Source: Candidatus Kryptonium sp. (lineage in GTDB: Bacteria > Bacteroidota > Ignavibacteria > Kryptoniales > Kryptoniaceae). From it: 64,000 nt of DNA. Location: assembly GCA_025060635.1 (NCBI GenBank), contig JANXBN010000004.1, forward strand, positions 1-64,000. Reading direction: 5' to 3'. How positions within the stretch are numbered: position 1 is the first letter of the stretch; each line of letters opens with the position of its first letter. The notes under the pieces are model-generated. The model did no database searches and was not told the origin of the DNA. It was given only the letters and a program-made list of their open reading frames with translations. This document shows, piece after piece, positions 52,524 to 60,940 of the stretch. The translations under genes were made by a program, and so were the position numbers.

Positions 52524-52548
52524 TGTCGTTCAAATTTTAGTTAAAATC

Positions 52549-53256
52549 TCATCTTTTTTGAGCAATGATTCTGTCGGTAACTTTTTCATCGCTTTCAATC
52601 ATTCCATCTCTGATTCTAATAATTCTGTGTGCGTGTCTTGCGACATCAGCTTCGTGTGTAACGATAATTATTGTGTTTCCTTTTGAATGAAGTTCATCAA
52701 ATAATGCAAGAATTTCGGCACCTGTTTTTGTGTCAAGATTTCCAGTTGGCTCATCTGCGAGAATTATTGAAGGTTTGTTCACAAGCGCGCGAGCGATCGC
52801 AACTCTTTGCCTTTGACCACCAGATAATTCGTTTGGTTTATGATGTAGTCTATCACCAAGCCCAACTTGTTCAAGCGCCTCGCGCGCAAGTTTTTTTCTT
52901 AAATCTCCTGGGACACCAGCATAAATCAATGGTAATTCAACATTGTGCAGTGCGTCGGCTCTCGGTAAAAGATTGAATGTTTGGAAAACAAATCCGATCT
53001 CTTTATTCCTTATCCTTGCAAGCTCATTGTCATCAAGCTCGCTCACATTTACACCGTTCAAAAAATATCTTCCAGATGTTGGAGTATCAAGACAACCAAT
53101 GATGTTCATAAGCGTTGATTTCCCAGAGCCAGACGGTCCCATTATTGCGACATATTCTCCTTTTTCTATTTCAAGATTTATCCCTCTTAAGGCATGGACT
53201 TTTTCTGCTCCCAGATCGTAAATTTTTACGACATTTTCAAGTTTGATTAATGGCAT
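52549..53256 (-). CDS. ABC transporter ATP-binding protein (MacB/LolD type)
   Basis: This protein of about 235 residues is a complete ATPase: Walker [11 protein letters not shown]-loop [10 protein letters not shown], signature [15 protein letters not shown], Walker [13 protein letters not shown] and H-loop IVTHEA. It belongs to the MacB/LolD/FtsE group that powers mechanotransmission exporters. ATG 53256 is preferred over 53262 because a GGAG lies 6 bp before it, while it abuts the upstream ATG. It lies between the adaptor gene (53269) and the first permease. Confidence 0.95.
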   Translation of the reverse strand: MPLIKLENVVKIYDLGAEKVHALRGINLEIEKGEYVAIMGPSGSGKSTLMNIIGCLDTPTSGRYFLNGVNVSELDDNELARIRNKEIGFVFQTFNLLPRADALHNVELPLIYAGVPGDLRKKLAREALEQVGLGDRLHHKPNELSGGQRQRVAIARALVNKPSIILADEPTGNLDTKTGAEILALFDELHSKGNTIIIVTHEADVARHAHRIIRIRDGMIESDEKVTDRIIAQKR

Positions 53257-53268
53257 TTTCATCTCCGT

Positions 53269-54537
53269 TTATGATTTTGTTTTTGTCCTTTCCTTTTGAA
53301 CTCTTACTTTAACTCCGTCTTCAAGCTCGCGATTTATAGCTCTAAAGCTTCCGACGACGATTTCCTCACCACCCTTTAATCCTTCAATGATTTCAACATA
53401 CATTTCTCCGCTTATCCCTCTTTTGACTGGAACCATTTTTGCGGTGCCATTTTGAACGATAAACACAACTTCAACCATATCCTCCTTGTCAATTTTTTTC
53501 TCACCCGATTCAGGTGAAGGATTATTAGATGGATTATTTTTCTTCAATGATCTCACCGTGACTGCTTGAATTGGAACGGCAATGACATCATATTTTTTCT
53601 CCGTTTCAATATCTGCTGTGACCGACATCCCTGGACGAAGTTGGATATCTTTATCAAGTATTCTAATTTTAACTTCAAAGTTTACCACCTCTTCTTGTGT
53701 TCCCAAACCTCTTGTTTTCGCTGCGTTTGATATCTCATAAACAACCCCTTTAAGCTTCCTTTCGGGAAAAGCATCAACAGAAAGTATCGCCGTATCGCCA
53801 ATTGAAACATGGACGACATCAACTTCGCTTATATCAACTCTCGCCTCCATTTTTGAAAGGTCAGCGACAACCATTATCACAGTTCCGGCCATTTGACTTG
53901 TGCCGACAACTCTTTCTCCAACTTCAGCGTTGATTTGAGTTATAATTCCATCAATTGGGGAATAAATCACAGTTTTTGCGAGGTCCTCTTCAGCTTGTCT
54001 TAAAGATGCCCTTGCTTGTTCAACTGTGGATAAAGCTGAAGTATATTGTGCTTTTGAGATATTATAACTTGTGCGTATGTTTTCGTATTCGGCATCTGAA
54101 ATTAATTTTTTGCTATAGAGTTCTTCTGCTCTTTTGAATTCTGATTCCGTTTTTGAAAGATTTGCTTTTGCGATTTCAAGTTGCGCAAGTGCCGACTTTA
54201 AATTTGCTTCCATTGCTTCCTTGCGCGCGATGTAAAAGTCAGATTTAATTTTGACAAGCAATTGTCCTTTTCTTACATTTTGACCGACCTTGACGGGCAT
54301 TTCAACGATTTCACCACTTACTTCTGCGCTTATTTTAACTTCAACCTCTGGATGTATCTTTCCTGTTCCAGTAACGATTTGCGTTATATTTCTTCTCTCA
54401 ACTTTTTCGGTTTGAACAGCTACGACCTTTTCTCTGCCACCACTTAAAATAGCAACGATTACAGAAGCTGCAATTAGGAGCACAATTACGGCGAGAACGA
54501 TAATTTTTCTTTTCTTTTGTTTATCGTTTTTGGCCAT
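53269..54537 (-). CDS. Periplasmic adaptor (membrane fusion) protein, MacA/HlyD type
   Basis: This 422-residue protein has one N-terminal helix (about 11-30), a lipoyl/barrel-sandwich half (about 60-95, SAEVSGEIVEMPVKVGQNVRKGQLLVKI), a long coiled-coil hairpin (about 96-185, AQLEIAKANLSKTESEFKRAEELYSKKLIS), the second lipoyl half (YSPIDGIITQINAEVGERVVGTS) and beta-barrel domains. A polar insert near 335-355 is present. It bridges inner-membrane permeases to a TolC channel. It follows the outer-membrane channel gene and precedes the ATPase. Confidence 0.93.
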   Translation of the reverse strand: MAKNDKQKKRKIIVLAVIVLLIAASVIVAILSGGREKVVAVQTEKVERRNITQIVTGTGKIHPEVEVKISAEVSGEIVEMPVKVGQNVRKGQLLVKIKSDFYIARKEAMEANLKSALAQLEIAKANLSKTESEFKRAEELYSKKLISDAEYENIRTSYNISKAQYTSALSTVEQARASLRQAEEDLAKTVIYSPIDGIITQINAEVGERVVGTSQMAGTVIMVVADLSKMEARVDISEVDVVHVSIGDTAILSVDAFPERKLKGVVYEISNAAKTRGLGTQEEVVNFEVKIRILDKDIQLRPGMSVTADIETEKKYDVIAVPIQAVTVRSLKKNNPSNNPSPESGEKKIDKEDMVEVVFIVQNGTAKMVPVKRGISGEMYVEIIEGLKGGEEIVVGSFRAINRELEDGVKVRVQKERTKTKS

Positions 54538-54596
54538 CTTTTAAAATAGGTTTTTTATTTTAAAATTACGCAAAACAGATATAATTTGTTGCAAAT

Positions 54597-55931
54597 TTAT
54601 TCAATGTCAAGTTCTCCAAGTGCGTATTGAAGCTGGACTTTCGCTATGATGTAGCTGTAGATTGCATTAACTCTTGCGCTGACAGCAGATGTGTAATTTG
54701 CCGTTGCTACCAAAAGATCAAGTAATGTTCCAGCTCCAATGTTATATTTCTCCTCCGCGGTCTTCAAATCAAGCTCTGCGGATCTAACTTGTCGCTCTGC
54801 TACTTCAATTTGCTTCATAGCTGATTCAAGATCAAGTGATGCTTTTTTTACATCTGCTGTGATTTGCCTTTTTGCTTGCTCTACTTGAACTTCAGCGTTT
54901 TTGACATTTATCTTTGCTTGTTGCACTTGCGTCTGAAGTTGCAACCTATCAAATATAGGAAAACTTATACTTATTCCCCAACCCATTGAACGATTCTTCA
55001 TTAGCGTTGATAATTCATTACTGCTTAAGTTATAACTCGCCGAAGCGGAAATAGTTGGCATATATCCAGACATGGCAACCGTGACACCTGACTTTGCAGA
55101 ATTTAAACTTGCAATTGCGCTTTTATAATCTGGTCTTGTATCAATTGCCTTTGAAATCATAAAATCAAGACTTTTAACTTGTTCTCTAATTGCGCTAAAT
55201 TCGGTCGTGTCAATTTCCATTGATATTGAAGGATCATCAAATTCATACTCATCAGATGGAATTAATCCTAAATAAACAAGAAGATCCGCTTTGGCTTTGT
55301 CATAATCAGCTTGTGCTCTTATCAGAGCAAGTTCGTCGTTTCCAACTTGGACTTCTTGTCTATAAACATCAGCAAGCGAGACAGAACCGACGCGATTTGC
55401 CTCAAGTATTCGTTCAAGCTGTCTTTGGCTTCGTTTAAGATTATCTTGAGCAACTTTAAGAAGTTGCTTATTTCGCAAAACATTTAAATAAAGTTGATAA
55501 GTTTGGAATATAACAGATTGTCTTGCTCTTTTGTAATTATAATCAGCTGAAAGGTAATTTGATTTTGCTCTGTTTAGCGAGGCAAAGTTAGCAAAGCCGT
55601 TGAAAAGCAATATGCTTGTGCTTGCAGTTGTTGAAAAAGAGTTCAAAGTTTGTGAAGTTCTAAATGGGACAGTCCCAAGCCCCGGGATAAATGTTAAGTC
55701 AGATTCTCTTCTGGTTCTGTTCCAGTTTCCAGATAGGTTCAAGTTTGGCAGGAAAACCCCATATGCTTGCGTGACGCTTGCAGATTGAGATTGAGCTGTG
55801 TATTCTGCTTGTTTTATGGTTGTGTTGTTGTCAAGTGCAATTTTAATGCATTCGGAAAGGGTCAATACTTTCTTCGTCTGTCCAAAGGCAATACCAGAGA
55901 TGATAACCAGCGTTAAAATTATATTTTTCAT
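54597..55931 (-). CDS. TolC-family outer-membrane efflux protein
   Basis: This 444-residue protein has a signal peptide (ending IAFGQ) and two repeats of the TolC/OEP coiled-coil pattern (LTLSECIKIALDNNTTIKQAEYTAQSQ; SAIASLNSAKSGVTVAMSGYMPTISASASY), ending with AEEKYNIGAGTLLDLLVATANYTSA. It forms the trimeric outer-membrane tunnel of the MacAB-like exporter. It is the first gene of the leftward operon TolC-MacA-ATPase-permease-permease. Confidence 0.93.
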   Translation of the reverse strand: MKNIILTLVIISGIAFGQTKKVLTLSECIKIALDNNTTIKQAEYTAQSQSASVTQAYGVFLPNLNLSGNWNRTRRESDLTFIPGLGTVPFRTSQTLNSFSTTASTSILLFNGFANFASLNRAKSNYLSADYNYKRARQSVIFQTYQLYLNVLRNKQLLKVAQDNLKRSQRQLERILEANRVGSVSLADVYRQEVQVGNDELALIRAQADYDKAKADLLVYLGLIPSDEYEFDDPSISMEIDTTEFSAIREQVKSLDFMISKAIDTRPDYKSAIASLNSAKSGVTVAMSGYMPTISASASYNLSSNELSTLMKNRSMGWGISISFPIFDRLQLQTQVQQAKINVKNAEVQVEQAKRQITADVKKASLDLESAMKQIEVAERQVRSAELDLKTAEEKYNIGAGTLLDLLVATANYTSAVSARVNAIYSYIIAKVQLQYALGELDIE

Positions 55932-55980
55932 TTTTTCTTTCTGAAATTTTGTTTTGAAAATAGTAATTAAAAATTATCAA

Positions 55981-56019
55981 CCCATCCCTTCGCCCTTTGA
56001 AGGGGGCAAAAGGGATGGG
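55981..56019 (-). terminator. Long GC-rich hairpin between two leftward operons
   Basis: CCCATCCCTT (55981-55990) pairs with AAGGGATGGG (56010-56019), and GCCC (55992-55995) with GGGC (56004-56007) inside it. On the minus strand the stem is followed by TTGATAATTTTT. It could end the transcript of the 56125-56808 gene. A second imperfect C-rich/G-rich hairpin lies at about 56036-56067. Confidence 0.6.
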
Positions 56020-56124
56020 CTATCAATTTCATGGTCACCCACACCCATAAATTTGGTGGGGGCTAAAAATTAATTCACTCTGTTAGACGAAATTTATAAA
56101 ATGCAGTTTCACTTTAAACTACAA

Positions 56125-56808
56125 TCATTTTCTTCTATACCCACCTCCGCCTCCACCAACAGATACTCTAAAATAAAAACCATTTATTCCTTGCCTAACG
56201 CTTTCTTGGAGTTCTACCTCACCTCCTGTTTTCCAACTTCCGACAGCAGGTGAAAAGACATATCCTGTTCTTATGCCCACGATAAAATAACCAAATCTTC
56301 CAAATTTCAAATTCAATCCACCAGAAATGTCAATCATAAACATAGAATTGCTTGCGTCAAAGCTTTTTGGGTTTGCGATCGCTTCATTAAAAGATCGCTC
56401 TCTTTTATCAATAAGTTTTAAATTTAACCCGCCACCTCCAATTCCAATCATTGGATAAACTTGCAAATTTTTTCTTTCATAAACGATATACCCGACATTA
56501 AAAAATCCGCCTCCGCCCGAGAGAAACGAACGATAATTTCTCTTATCTTGTTTTTGTGCCATTAAAGCGAAACCTTCACCACCGATTAGGATTTTGTTGA
56601 AAGCAAATCCTCCTGCACCTCCTACAGTTAAGAAATTACTTTTAAACTGCGCGTAATCGTTAGTTTTAAGTGCTTGGTTTATTTCATCAAGATTTAAAAA
56701 GTTAACACCAACTGTGAAATATCCATATCCATCGAAGAAGCGAGCTTGTGAGTTTGCTATTGAGAGAACGAAAATAAAAGTTGCAACTACTGATGATATT
56801 CTGCTCAT
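56125..56808 (-). CDS. Exported outer-membrane-like protein, Gly-rich
   Basis: This 227-residue protein starts at ATG 56808, preceded by an AAGGAGGTAA ribosome-binding site, giving a signal peptide (ending IANSQ). An upstream in-frame start at 56847 lacks these features. The mature protein has beta-like strands and many Gly (GGAGGFAF, SGGGGFF, GIGGGGLNLK) and ends with a six-Gly run before YRRK. It resembles small outer-membrane barrels, but I do not recognise a family. It lies downstream of a winged-helix regulator gene and probably in the same operon. Confidence 0.7.
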   Translation of the reverse strand: MSRISSVVATFIFVLSIANSQARFFDGYGYFTVGVNFLNLDEINQALKTNDYAQFKSNFLTVGGAGGFAFNKILIGGEGFALMAQKQDKRNYRSFLSGGGGFFNVGYIVYERKNLQVYPMIGIGGGGLNLKLIDKRERSFNEAIANPKSFDASNSMFMIDISGGLNLKFGRFGYFIVGIRTGYVFSPAVGSWKTGGEVELQESVRQGINGFYFRVSVGGGGGGYRRK

Positions 56809-56833
56809 TTTTACCTCCTTTTTGTTTTTAAAA

Positions 56834-57130
56834 TTATTTGGCTTCAAAAATCTTTTTCAACGCCCTGATGTAGTTTTCAAAGGCTTTTCTGCCTTTTGTT
56901 GTAAGTGATATATATGTCTTTGGTCTTTTGCCATCAAATGTTTTTCTAATCTTCACATATCTAACTTCCTCGAGCTTTGCGAGATGGGACGATAGGTTCC
57001 CATCAGAAAGATTAAGTAAATCTCTCAAATTTATAAATTCAATTTCTTCGTTTTCATTCAGAGCGTAAAGAGAAACCATTATTTTCGTTCTCGTTGGTTG
57101 ATGGATTATTTCATCAAGTTCTGCTTTCAT
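56834..57130 (-). CDS. Winged-helix transcriptional regulator (HTH_34 type)
   Basis: This 98-residue protein is a single winged helix with HQPTRTKIMVSLYALNENEEIEFINLRDLLNLSDGNLSSHLAKLEEVRYVKIRKTFDGKRPKTYISLTTKGRKAF. The recognition-helix segment GNLSSHLAKLEE and the wing are typical of the HTH_34/ArsR-MarR-like group. It overlaps the 3' end of an upstream membrane-protein gene by 17 bp and is followed by an exported protein. A perfect 21-bp palindrome upstream of the operon is the likely operator. Repression or activation cannot be told. Confidence 0.88.
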   Translation of the reverse strand: MKAELDEIIHQPTRTKIMVSLYALNENEEIEFINLRDLLNLSDGNLSSHLAKLEEVRYVKIRKTFDGKRPKTYISLTTKGRKAFENYIRALKKIFEAK

Positions 57131-57731
57131 TTTTCACGGACCATTTCTTATTGATGTAAATTCCTCCGCCAACAAATGAAAATAAGCTTAACAAAGCCAT
57201 TGCGATGTTGAAAAATTCTTTTAAAAATAGAACACAAAACAATGATGCGATTGAAGTTCCAATCCCGATTATCGCCAATTCTTTCCCGAGAAAAATTCCC
57301 ATCAGAACATATCCTAACATCGCGAAGTTAAGTAAGAAAAGTGAAACTTGAATGCCTTGTAGTGAAATTCCGGTGATCTTGAAGATGCCCAATAGGATAA
57401 GTGCATAAATGAGAAGTGAAGACCAAGATAACACGATGTATGCCCCTTCAGGAAAATATCCACTTGTCCCTTGTTTAATTCGTTTAATTGTTATAATCAC
57501 AGTTCCAGTTATTCCAATTACTATAAGAGTAAGCCAAATTAGAACGACATTTTCATACATAGACATATTGTTAAAAATTTCGGTAGCAGTATATCCAAGA
57601 AACATCACAAGACCCCACAAAATTGAATAATCCCCCGTTCTTTGTTTTGCCAAGGCTATTTTCACTTTTCTGAAGCTTTCAGCGATCTCCGTTAAGGATT
57701 CCTGAACTGAGAAATCAGCTTTTCTTTCCAT
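57114..57731 (-). CDS. Membrane protein co-encoded with a winged-helix regulator
   Basis: This 205-residue protein starts at ATG 57731 (an upstream TTG at 57761 is in frame but overlaps the palindrome and has no ribosome-binding site). About 40 soluble residues, FSVQESLTEIAESFRKVKIALAKQRTGDYSILWGL, lead into six hydrophobic helices. Small regulators of the HTH_34 type are often paired with such a protein. The function of the pair is not known to me; a membrane sensor or partner of the regulator is possible. Confidence 0.7.
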   Translation of the reverse strand: MERKADFSVQESLTEIAESFRKVKIALAKQRTGDYSILWGLVMFLGYTATEIFNNMSMYENVVLIWLTLIVIGITGTVIITIKRIKQGTSGYFPEGAYIVLSWSSLLIYALILLGIFKITGISLQGIQVSLFLLNFAMLGYVLMGIFLGKELAIIGIGTSIASLFCVLFLKEFFNIAMALLSLFSFVGGGIYINKKWSVKNESRT

Positions 57732-57762
57732 TTTTTCTTCTGTTTTTGTTTTGTTTCGCAAA

Positions 57763-57783
57763 TTACTTTGTATTACAAAGTAA
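57763..57783. promoter_or_regulatory. Perfect 21-bp palindrome, candidate operator
   Basis: TTACTTTGTA, one central T, then TACAAAGTAA: two 10-bp arms with no mismatch. It lies 32 bp before the ATG at 57731 and upstream of the membrane-protein/winged-helix operon. It is a good candidate binding site for the 98-residue winged-helix protein, which would then control its own operon. The protein-DNA match is inference. Confidence 0.6.
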
Positions 57784-57880
57784 ATATAACAAATTCAGGA
57801 TTAAAATTCAAGCGACATCGTATTGCACTTTGGTGCAATCTATGCTTGAGTGAAAACCCTCTGGAAATCGGTTATGTTGT

Positions 57881-57909
57881 TTGACAAATAGAAGAAATTT
57901 AAATAAATT
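57881..57909 (+). promoter_or_regulatory. Sigma-70-type promoter of the FlgT/LPP20-like gene cluster
   Basis: A perfect TTGACA (57881-57886), a 17-bp spacer and TAAATT (57904-57909) predict a start near 57916. A GGAGG ribosome-binding site (57944-57948) and ATG 57957 follow. Confidence 0.65.
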
Positions 57910-57956
57910 TAGTCGTAGGTAAGAACGCAACAAAAACAATTTTGGAGGGTAGGGTG

Positions 57957-59609
57957 ATGAGAAAGGTTTTTGTTGTAATTTTAATCTTTGTAATAACAGC
58001 GGGGTTAATAGCACAGGATTTAAAATATGAAAGAAAATCAATTTCATATGCGAATGTCGTGATCGTATCGGATCCCTCTATAAAAGTTGAGTCAAAAGAA
58101 CAAGAATATATTATCAAGAAGTTTCGCGAATATATTGAGATGCCGAGATTTGATTATAATCCAATTCCTGTTGAACTTCTTGAGGATTTCAGAACAGAGA
58201 TTGAAGCGCGGGGCTCGGCAGTTTCGCTTGATGAAGTCGTTGAGATTCTAAAACAAAAGTTTGTGCCGAAAATCATTGAGATTCTTGACATTGAAAAGGA
58301 AATCAGAGCACAAAATTTATTAACAGAAGAGCAAAGGAATAGATTTATCACCACAAAAGCGAAAGCTTTGGGGATAACTGCTGAACAAGCGATGAAAATT
58401 ATGAACTCTGCTTTTATATATGTCCCAGTGATTAGCAAATATAATGTAATTGTTGACAATGTGAATGGAATTCACACAACTGAGTTAAACGCTGGGGCTA
58501 TCTGGTATAGAGTTGTCTATAAAGAAAACGGAGAAGGTGATTTAACTCTCGTTGTCAAAAAGGAAACAAGAGGTATTGGCGTAGCTAGGATAGGTAAAGA
58601 GTTTAAACATGAAAATGAAAGAGTTGATCATAAACATTATGCATTTAGAACTGCTGTTGTATCTCTTGCCAGAGATCTTCAAGTTGCAACGAGGGATATC
58701 CCAGAATTTCGGCTTGGAGCACAAGTTATAGAAGTTTATCCAAATGCTGTAAGTTTTCCAATGGGCAAAAGAGAAGGGCTTAAAATTGATGATGGCTTTG
58801 ACCTTGTTGAATTACAGGAGAATCCGAACGGTAGCATTGTTCAGAAAAAAGTTGGTTTTGTCAGAGTTGTTAAGGTTGCGGATAATGTTTCAAATCCAAG
58901 GGTCTTTTCAAGAGCTCAAATCATAATTGGCAGTGGAATTGAATCTGGTGTTTATGTTTCAGAAAGACCAAGGTTGCCAGTGGATATTTATGTAAAAGTG
59001 GGTAACAATCCATTTACACTTACTTGGATAGATTTTTTCGCTGGGAAAGAATTTACGGGCGAGATGAACGGTTATTCAATCCACGGCGAGTTAGTTTATA
59101 ATATCGGTAGAAATGTGAATATATCGCAACTTTGGGTCGGAGCTGGGATCTTTATCGGAGGTGGAGACGCAGAAAATCTCAAGGGAATAAAAGATATTTT
59201 TATGAACTTAGGATATGATAAGCCAAATGTGAGCATTTGGGGATTAAATGGAATTTTAATTAAAAAATTTTATCTCTTTAGAAGGTTTTCTGTTTTAGGT
59301 AGGGCGGAGCTAATTTTTGAGAATATAACTTTTTCAAAAGATGATGTGGAACTTAAACATTCTGGATTTGGATTAGGGATTGGATTTGGGGTTGAGTATG
59401 TGACAACCCCAGATTTGAATCTTGGTTTAAACTTGGGGTATAGGATTTTCTCTGAAAGCGAAGAATGGAGCTCGGGATTAACGACGAGTCTGATTTCAGG
59501 TTTAGCAGGAAATCATTCTGGAACTGTGTTTTCACTTTACTTGAATTATTCGCTTCCTAAACTCGGCTTTGATCCAATTGCAGCTATAAAAGGCGGGCTT
59601 GGTTGGTAA
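57957..59609 (+). CDS. Exported protein with FlgT-C-like domain and beta-rich C-terminus
   Basis: This 550-residue protein has a signal peptide (MRKVFVV...LIAQ) and starts at ATG 57957, 9 bp after GGAGG; an upstream TTG would lie across that site. Its first half is helical. The segment FRLGAQVIEVYPNAVSFPMGKREGLKIDDGFDLVEL...KKVGFVRVVKV (about residues 255-310) resembles the beta domain of FlgT-C type proteins (VxxVxxxxxxxxGxxxGxxxGDxF). From about 350 on it has beta-strand repeats ending in Trp, like an outer-membrane barrel. It heads a run of exported genes to the window edge. The exact family is not clear. Confidence 0.7.
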   Translation: MRKVFVVILIFVITAGLIAQDLKYERKSISYANVVIVSDPSIKVESKEQEYIIKKFREYIEMPRFDYNPIPVELLEDFRTEIEARGSAVSLDEVVEILKQKFVPKIIEILDIEKEIRAQNLLTEEQRNRFITTKAKALGITAEQAMKIMNSAFIYVPVISKYNVIVDNVNGIHTTELNAGAIWYRVVYKENGEGDLTLVVKKETRGIGVARIGKEFKHENERVDHKHYAFRTAVVSLARDLQVATRDIPEFRLGAQVIEVYPNAVSFPMGKREGLKIDDGFDLVELQENPNGSIVQKKVGFVRVVKVADNVSNPRVFSRAQIIIGSGIESGVYVSERPRLPVDIYVKVGNNPFTLTWIDFFAGKEFTGEMNGYSIHGELVYNIGRNVNISQLWVGAGIFIGGGDAENLKGIKDIFMNLGYDKPNVSIWGLNGILIKKFYLFRRFSVLGRAELIFENITFSKDDVELKHSGFGLGIGFGVEYVTTPDLNLGLNLGYRIFSESEEWSSGLTTSLISGLAGNHSGTVFSLYLNYSLPKLGFDPIAAIKGGLGW

Positions 59610-59686
59610 GATGTGATTTTAAACACAATTTTGAAATCATCTTTAAGTTAATTTTTCCGAGGAAAAATTAAAATAGAAATCTAACA

Positions 59687-60919
59687 ATGAAAAAGTTAAT
59701 TTATGTGTTTCTGATTTTCGCTTTTGGCATTGTATCTTACGCTCAAAAAAATCTTCCTGTCTCAAGGGAGGCGACATTTATTGAAAGTTATTCTCCGTCT
59801 GAAGTAACTATAAGAGCATCGGGAATTGGGAAAGATAATAAACAGGCGGAACTTGATGGGAGAAGAGCTGCGGTTTGGTATGTTTTGCTTGGAGCAACTG
59901 ACCCCATTTTACAAACGCCTGAGGAGAGAAAAGCATTTGAGGGAATTCAAGATGAGATATTTGATGCTAAAAACATCTCAAAATATATCTCCTTTGAGAC
60001 AACTGAATATGAGGCACGCGTTAAACTTGCGGATGGAAGGGTAAAAATCACGAAGTATTATCGCGTGAATAAAAAACTTCTCACGGATGATCTTGTGGCA
60101 AAAAATATCATTAAACCAAAAGAGGAAATTACTGAAGCAATCGGTCTGCCATTTATAATGGTTGTTCCAGAAGCACCCAAGGGTGTTAGCCCAGTTGATC
60201 TATTGCGTTCCGATAGATTATTGAAAAAAGGAGCGGAGGTAATTGAATCTTATCTTACCGCAAGAAAATATGATGTTCAAGTTCCAGAACAAATGGAAAC
60301 GCTAAGTGAACTTGCTCAAGCTCAGGCAGGTTTGAAAGGGATTGAGGAAGATTATGCATATCAACTTGCGCTCGCAATTGGAAGTGATGTTTATATAACT
60401 TATAATGTGAAAGTTGAAAGAAGATATATCGGTAGCACGGAATATAGAAAAGCTGTTGTCGCAGCAAGGGCTTATGAGACAACAACTGCGAGATTACTTG
60501 GAACTGAAACTGGTTACAGTGGCGAATACGCCGTTCCAGAGGAAGCAGTTGTTGAGGAAGCGATGAATGACGCAATTGATAAAGTGTTAAGCAGAATCAT
60601 GGCATATTGGAAGGATGACTTAACAAGGGGTTTACAATTTAAGATTCTTTTCAGAATCACTGGAAATTTTGATGAAGACACGCATGATGAAATCCTTATG
60701 AGCACTGAAACAGCGCTAAGAAAATTATGCAACAGAATAAAGCAAAATGTCGTAACAGATCAAACTATGGATTACATTGTTTGGGTTGATCCAAAGAAAT
60801 ATAATTCTCCTCTTGCCTTATTTAGGGATATAAGAAGACAAATTGAAAGCGTTGTTCCCGTTAAGGTTAAAAGAATCAATGCAAATAGAAAGCTTTTAAT
60901 CCTTGAGATAACCGAGTAA
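59687..60919 (+). CDS. Exported protein of the FlgT/LPP20-like cluster
   Basis: This 410-residue protein has a signal peptide (ending VSYAQ). After it comes a sequence like the LPP20/FlgT-N pattern (ATFIESYSPSEVTIRASGIGKDNKQAELDGRRAAVWYVLL), then a helical and mixed part with GLPFIMVVPEAPKG (about 153-166), and a final domain with DYIVWVDPKKYNSPLALFRDIRRQIES. It may belong to a DUF6175-like group, but I am not certain. It follows the FlgT-C-like gene and precedes two LPP20 proteins with gaps of 78 and 21 bp, probably as one transcript. Confidence 0.65.
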   Translation: MKKLIYVFLIFAFGIVSYAQKNLPVSREATFIESYSPSEVTIRASGIGKDNKQAELDGRRAAVWYVLLGATDPILQTPEERKAFEGIQDEIFDAKNISKYISFETTEYEARVKLADGRVKITKYYRVNKKLLTDDLVAKNIIKPKEEITEAIGLPFIMVVPEAPKGVSPVDLLRSDRLLKKGAEVIESYLTARKYDVQVPEQMETLSELAQAQAGLKGIEEDYAYQLALAIGSDVYITYNVKVERRYIGSTEYRKAVVAARAYETTTARLLGTETGYSGEYAVPEEAVVEEAMNDAIDKVLSRIMAYWKDDLTRGLQFKILFRITGNFDEDTHDEILMSTETALRKLCNRIKQNVVTDQTMDYIVWVDPKKYNSPLALFRDIRRQIESVVPVKVKRINANRKLLILEITE

Positions 60920-60940
60920 AATAAAACAGGTATTCAAACA

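Noticed and set aside
57942-57956. Upstream TTG start of the FlgT-C-like gene
   Set aside because: The TTG overlaps the GGAGG ribosome-binding site that serves ATG 57957.
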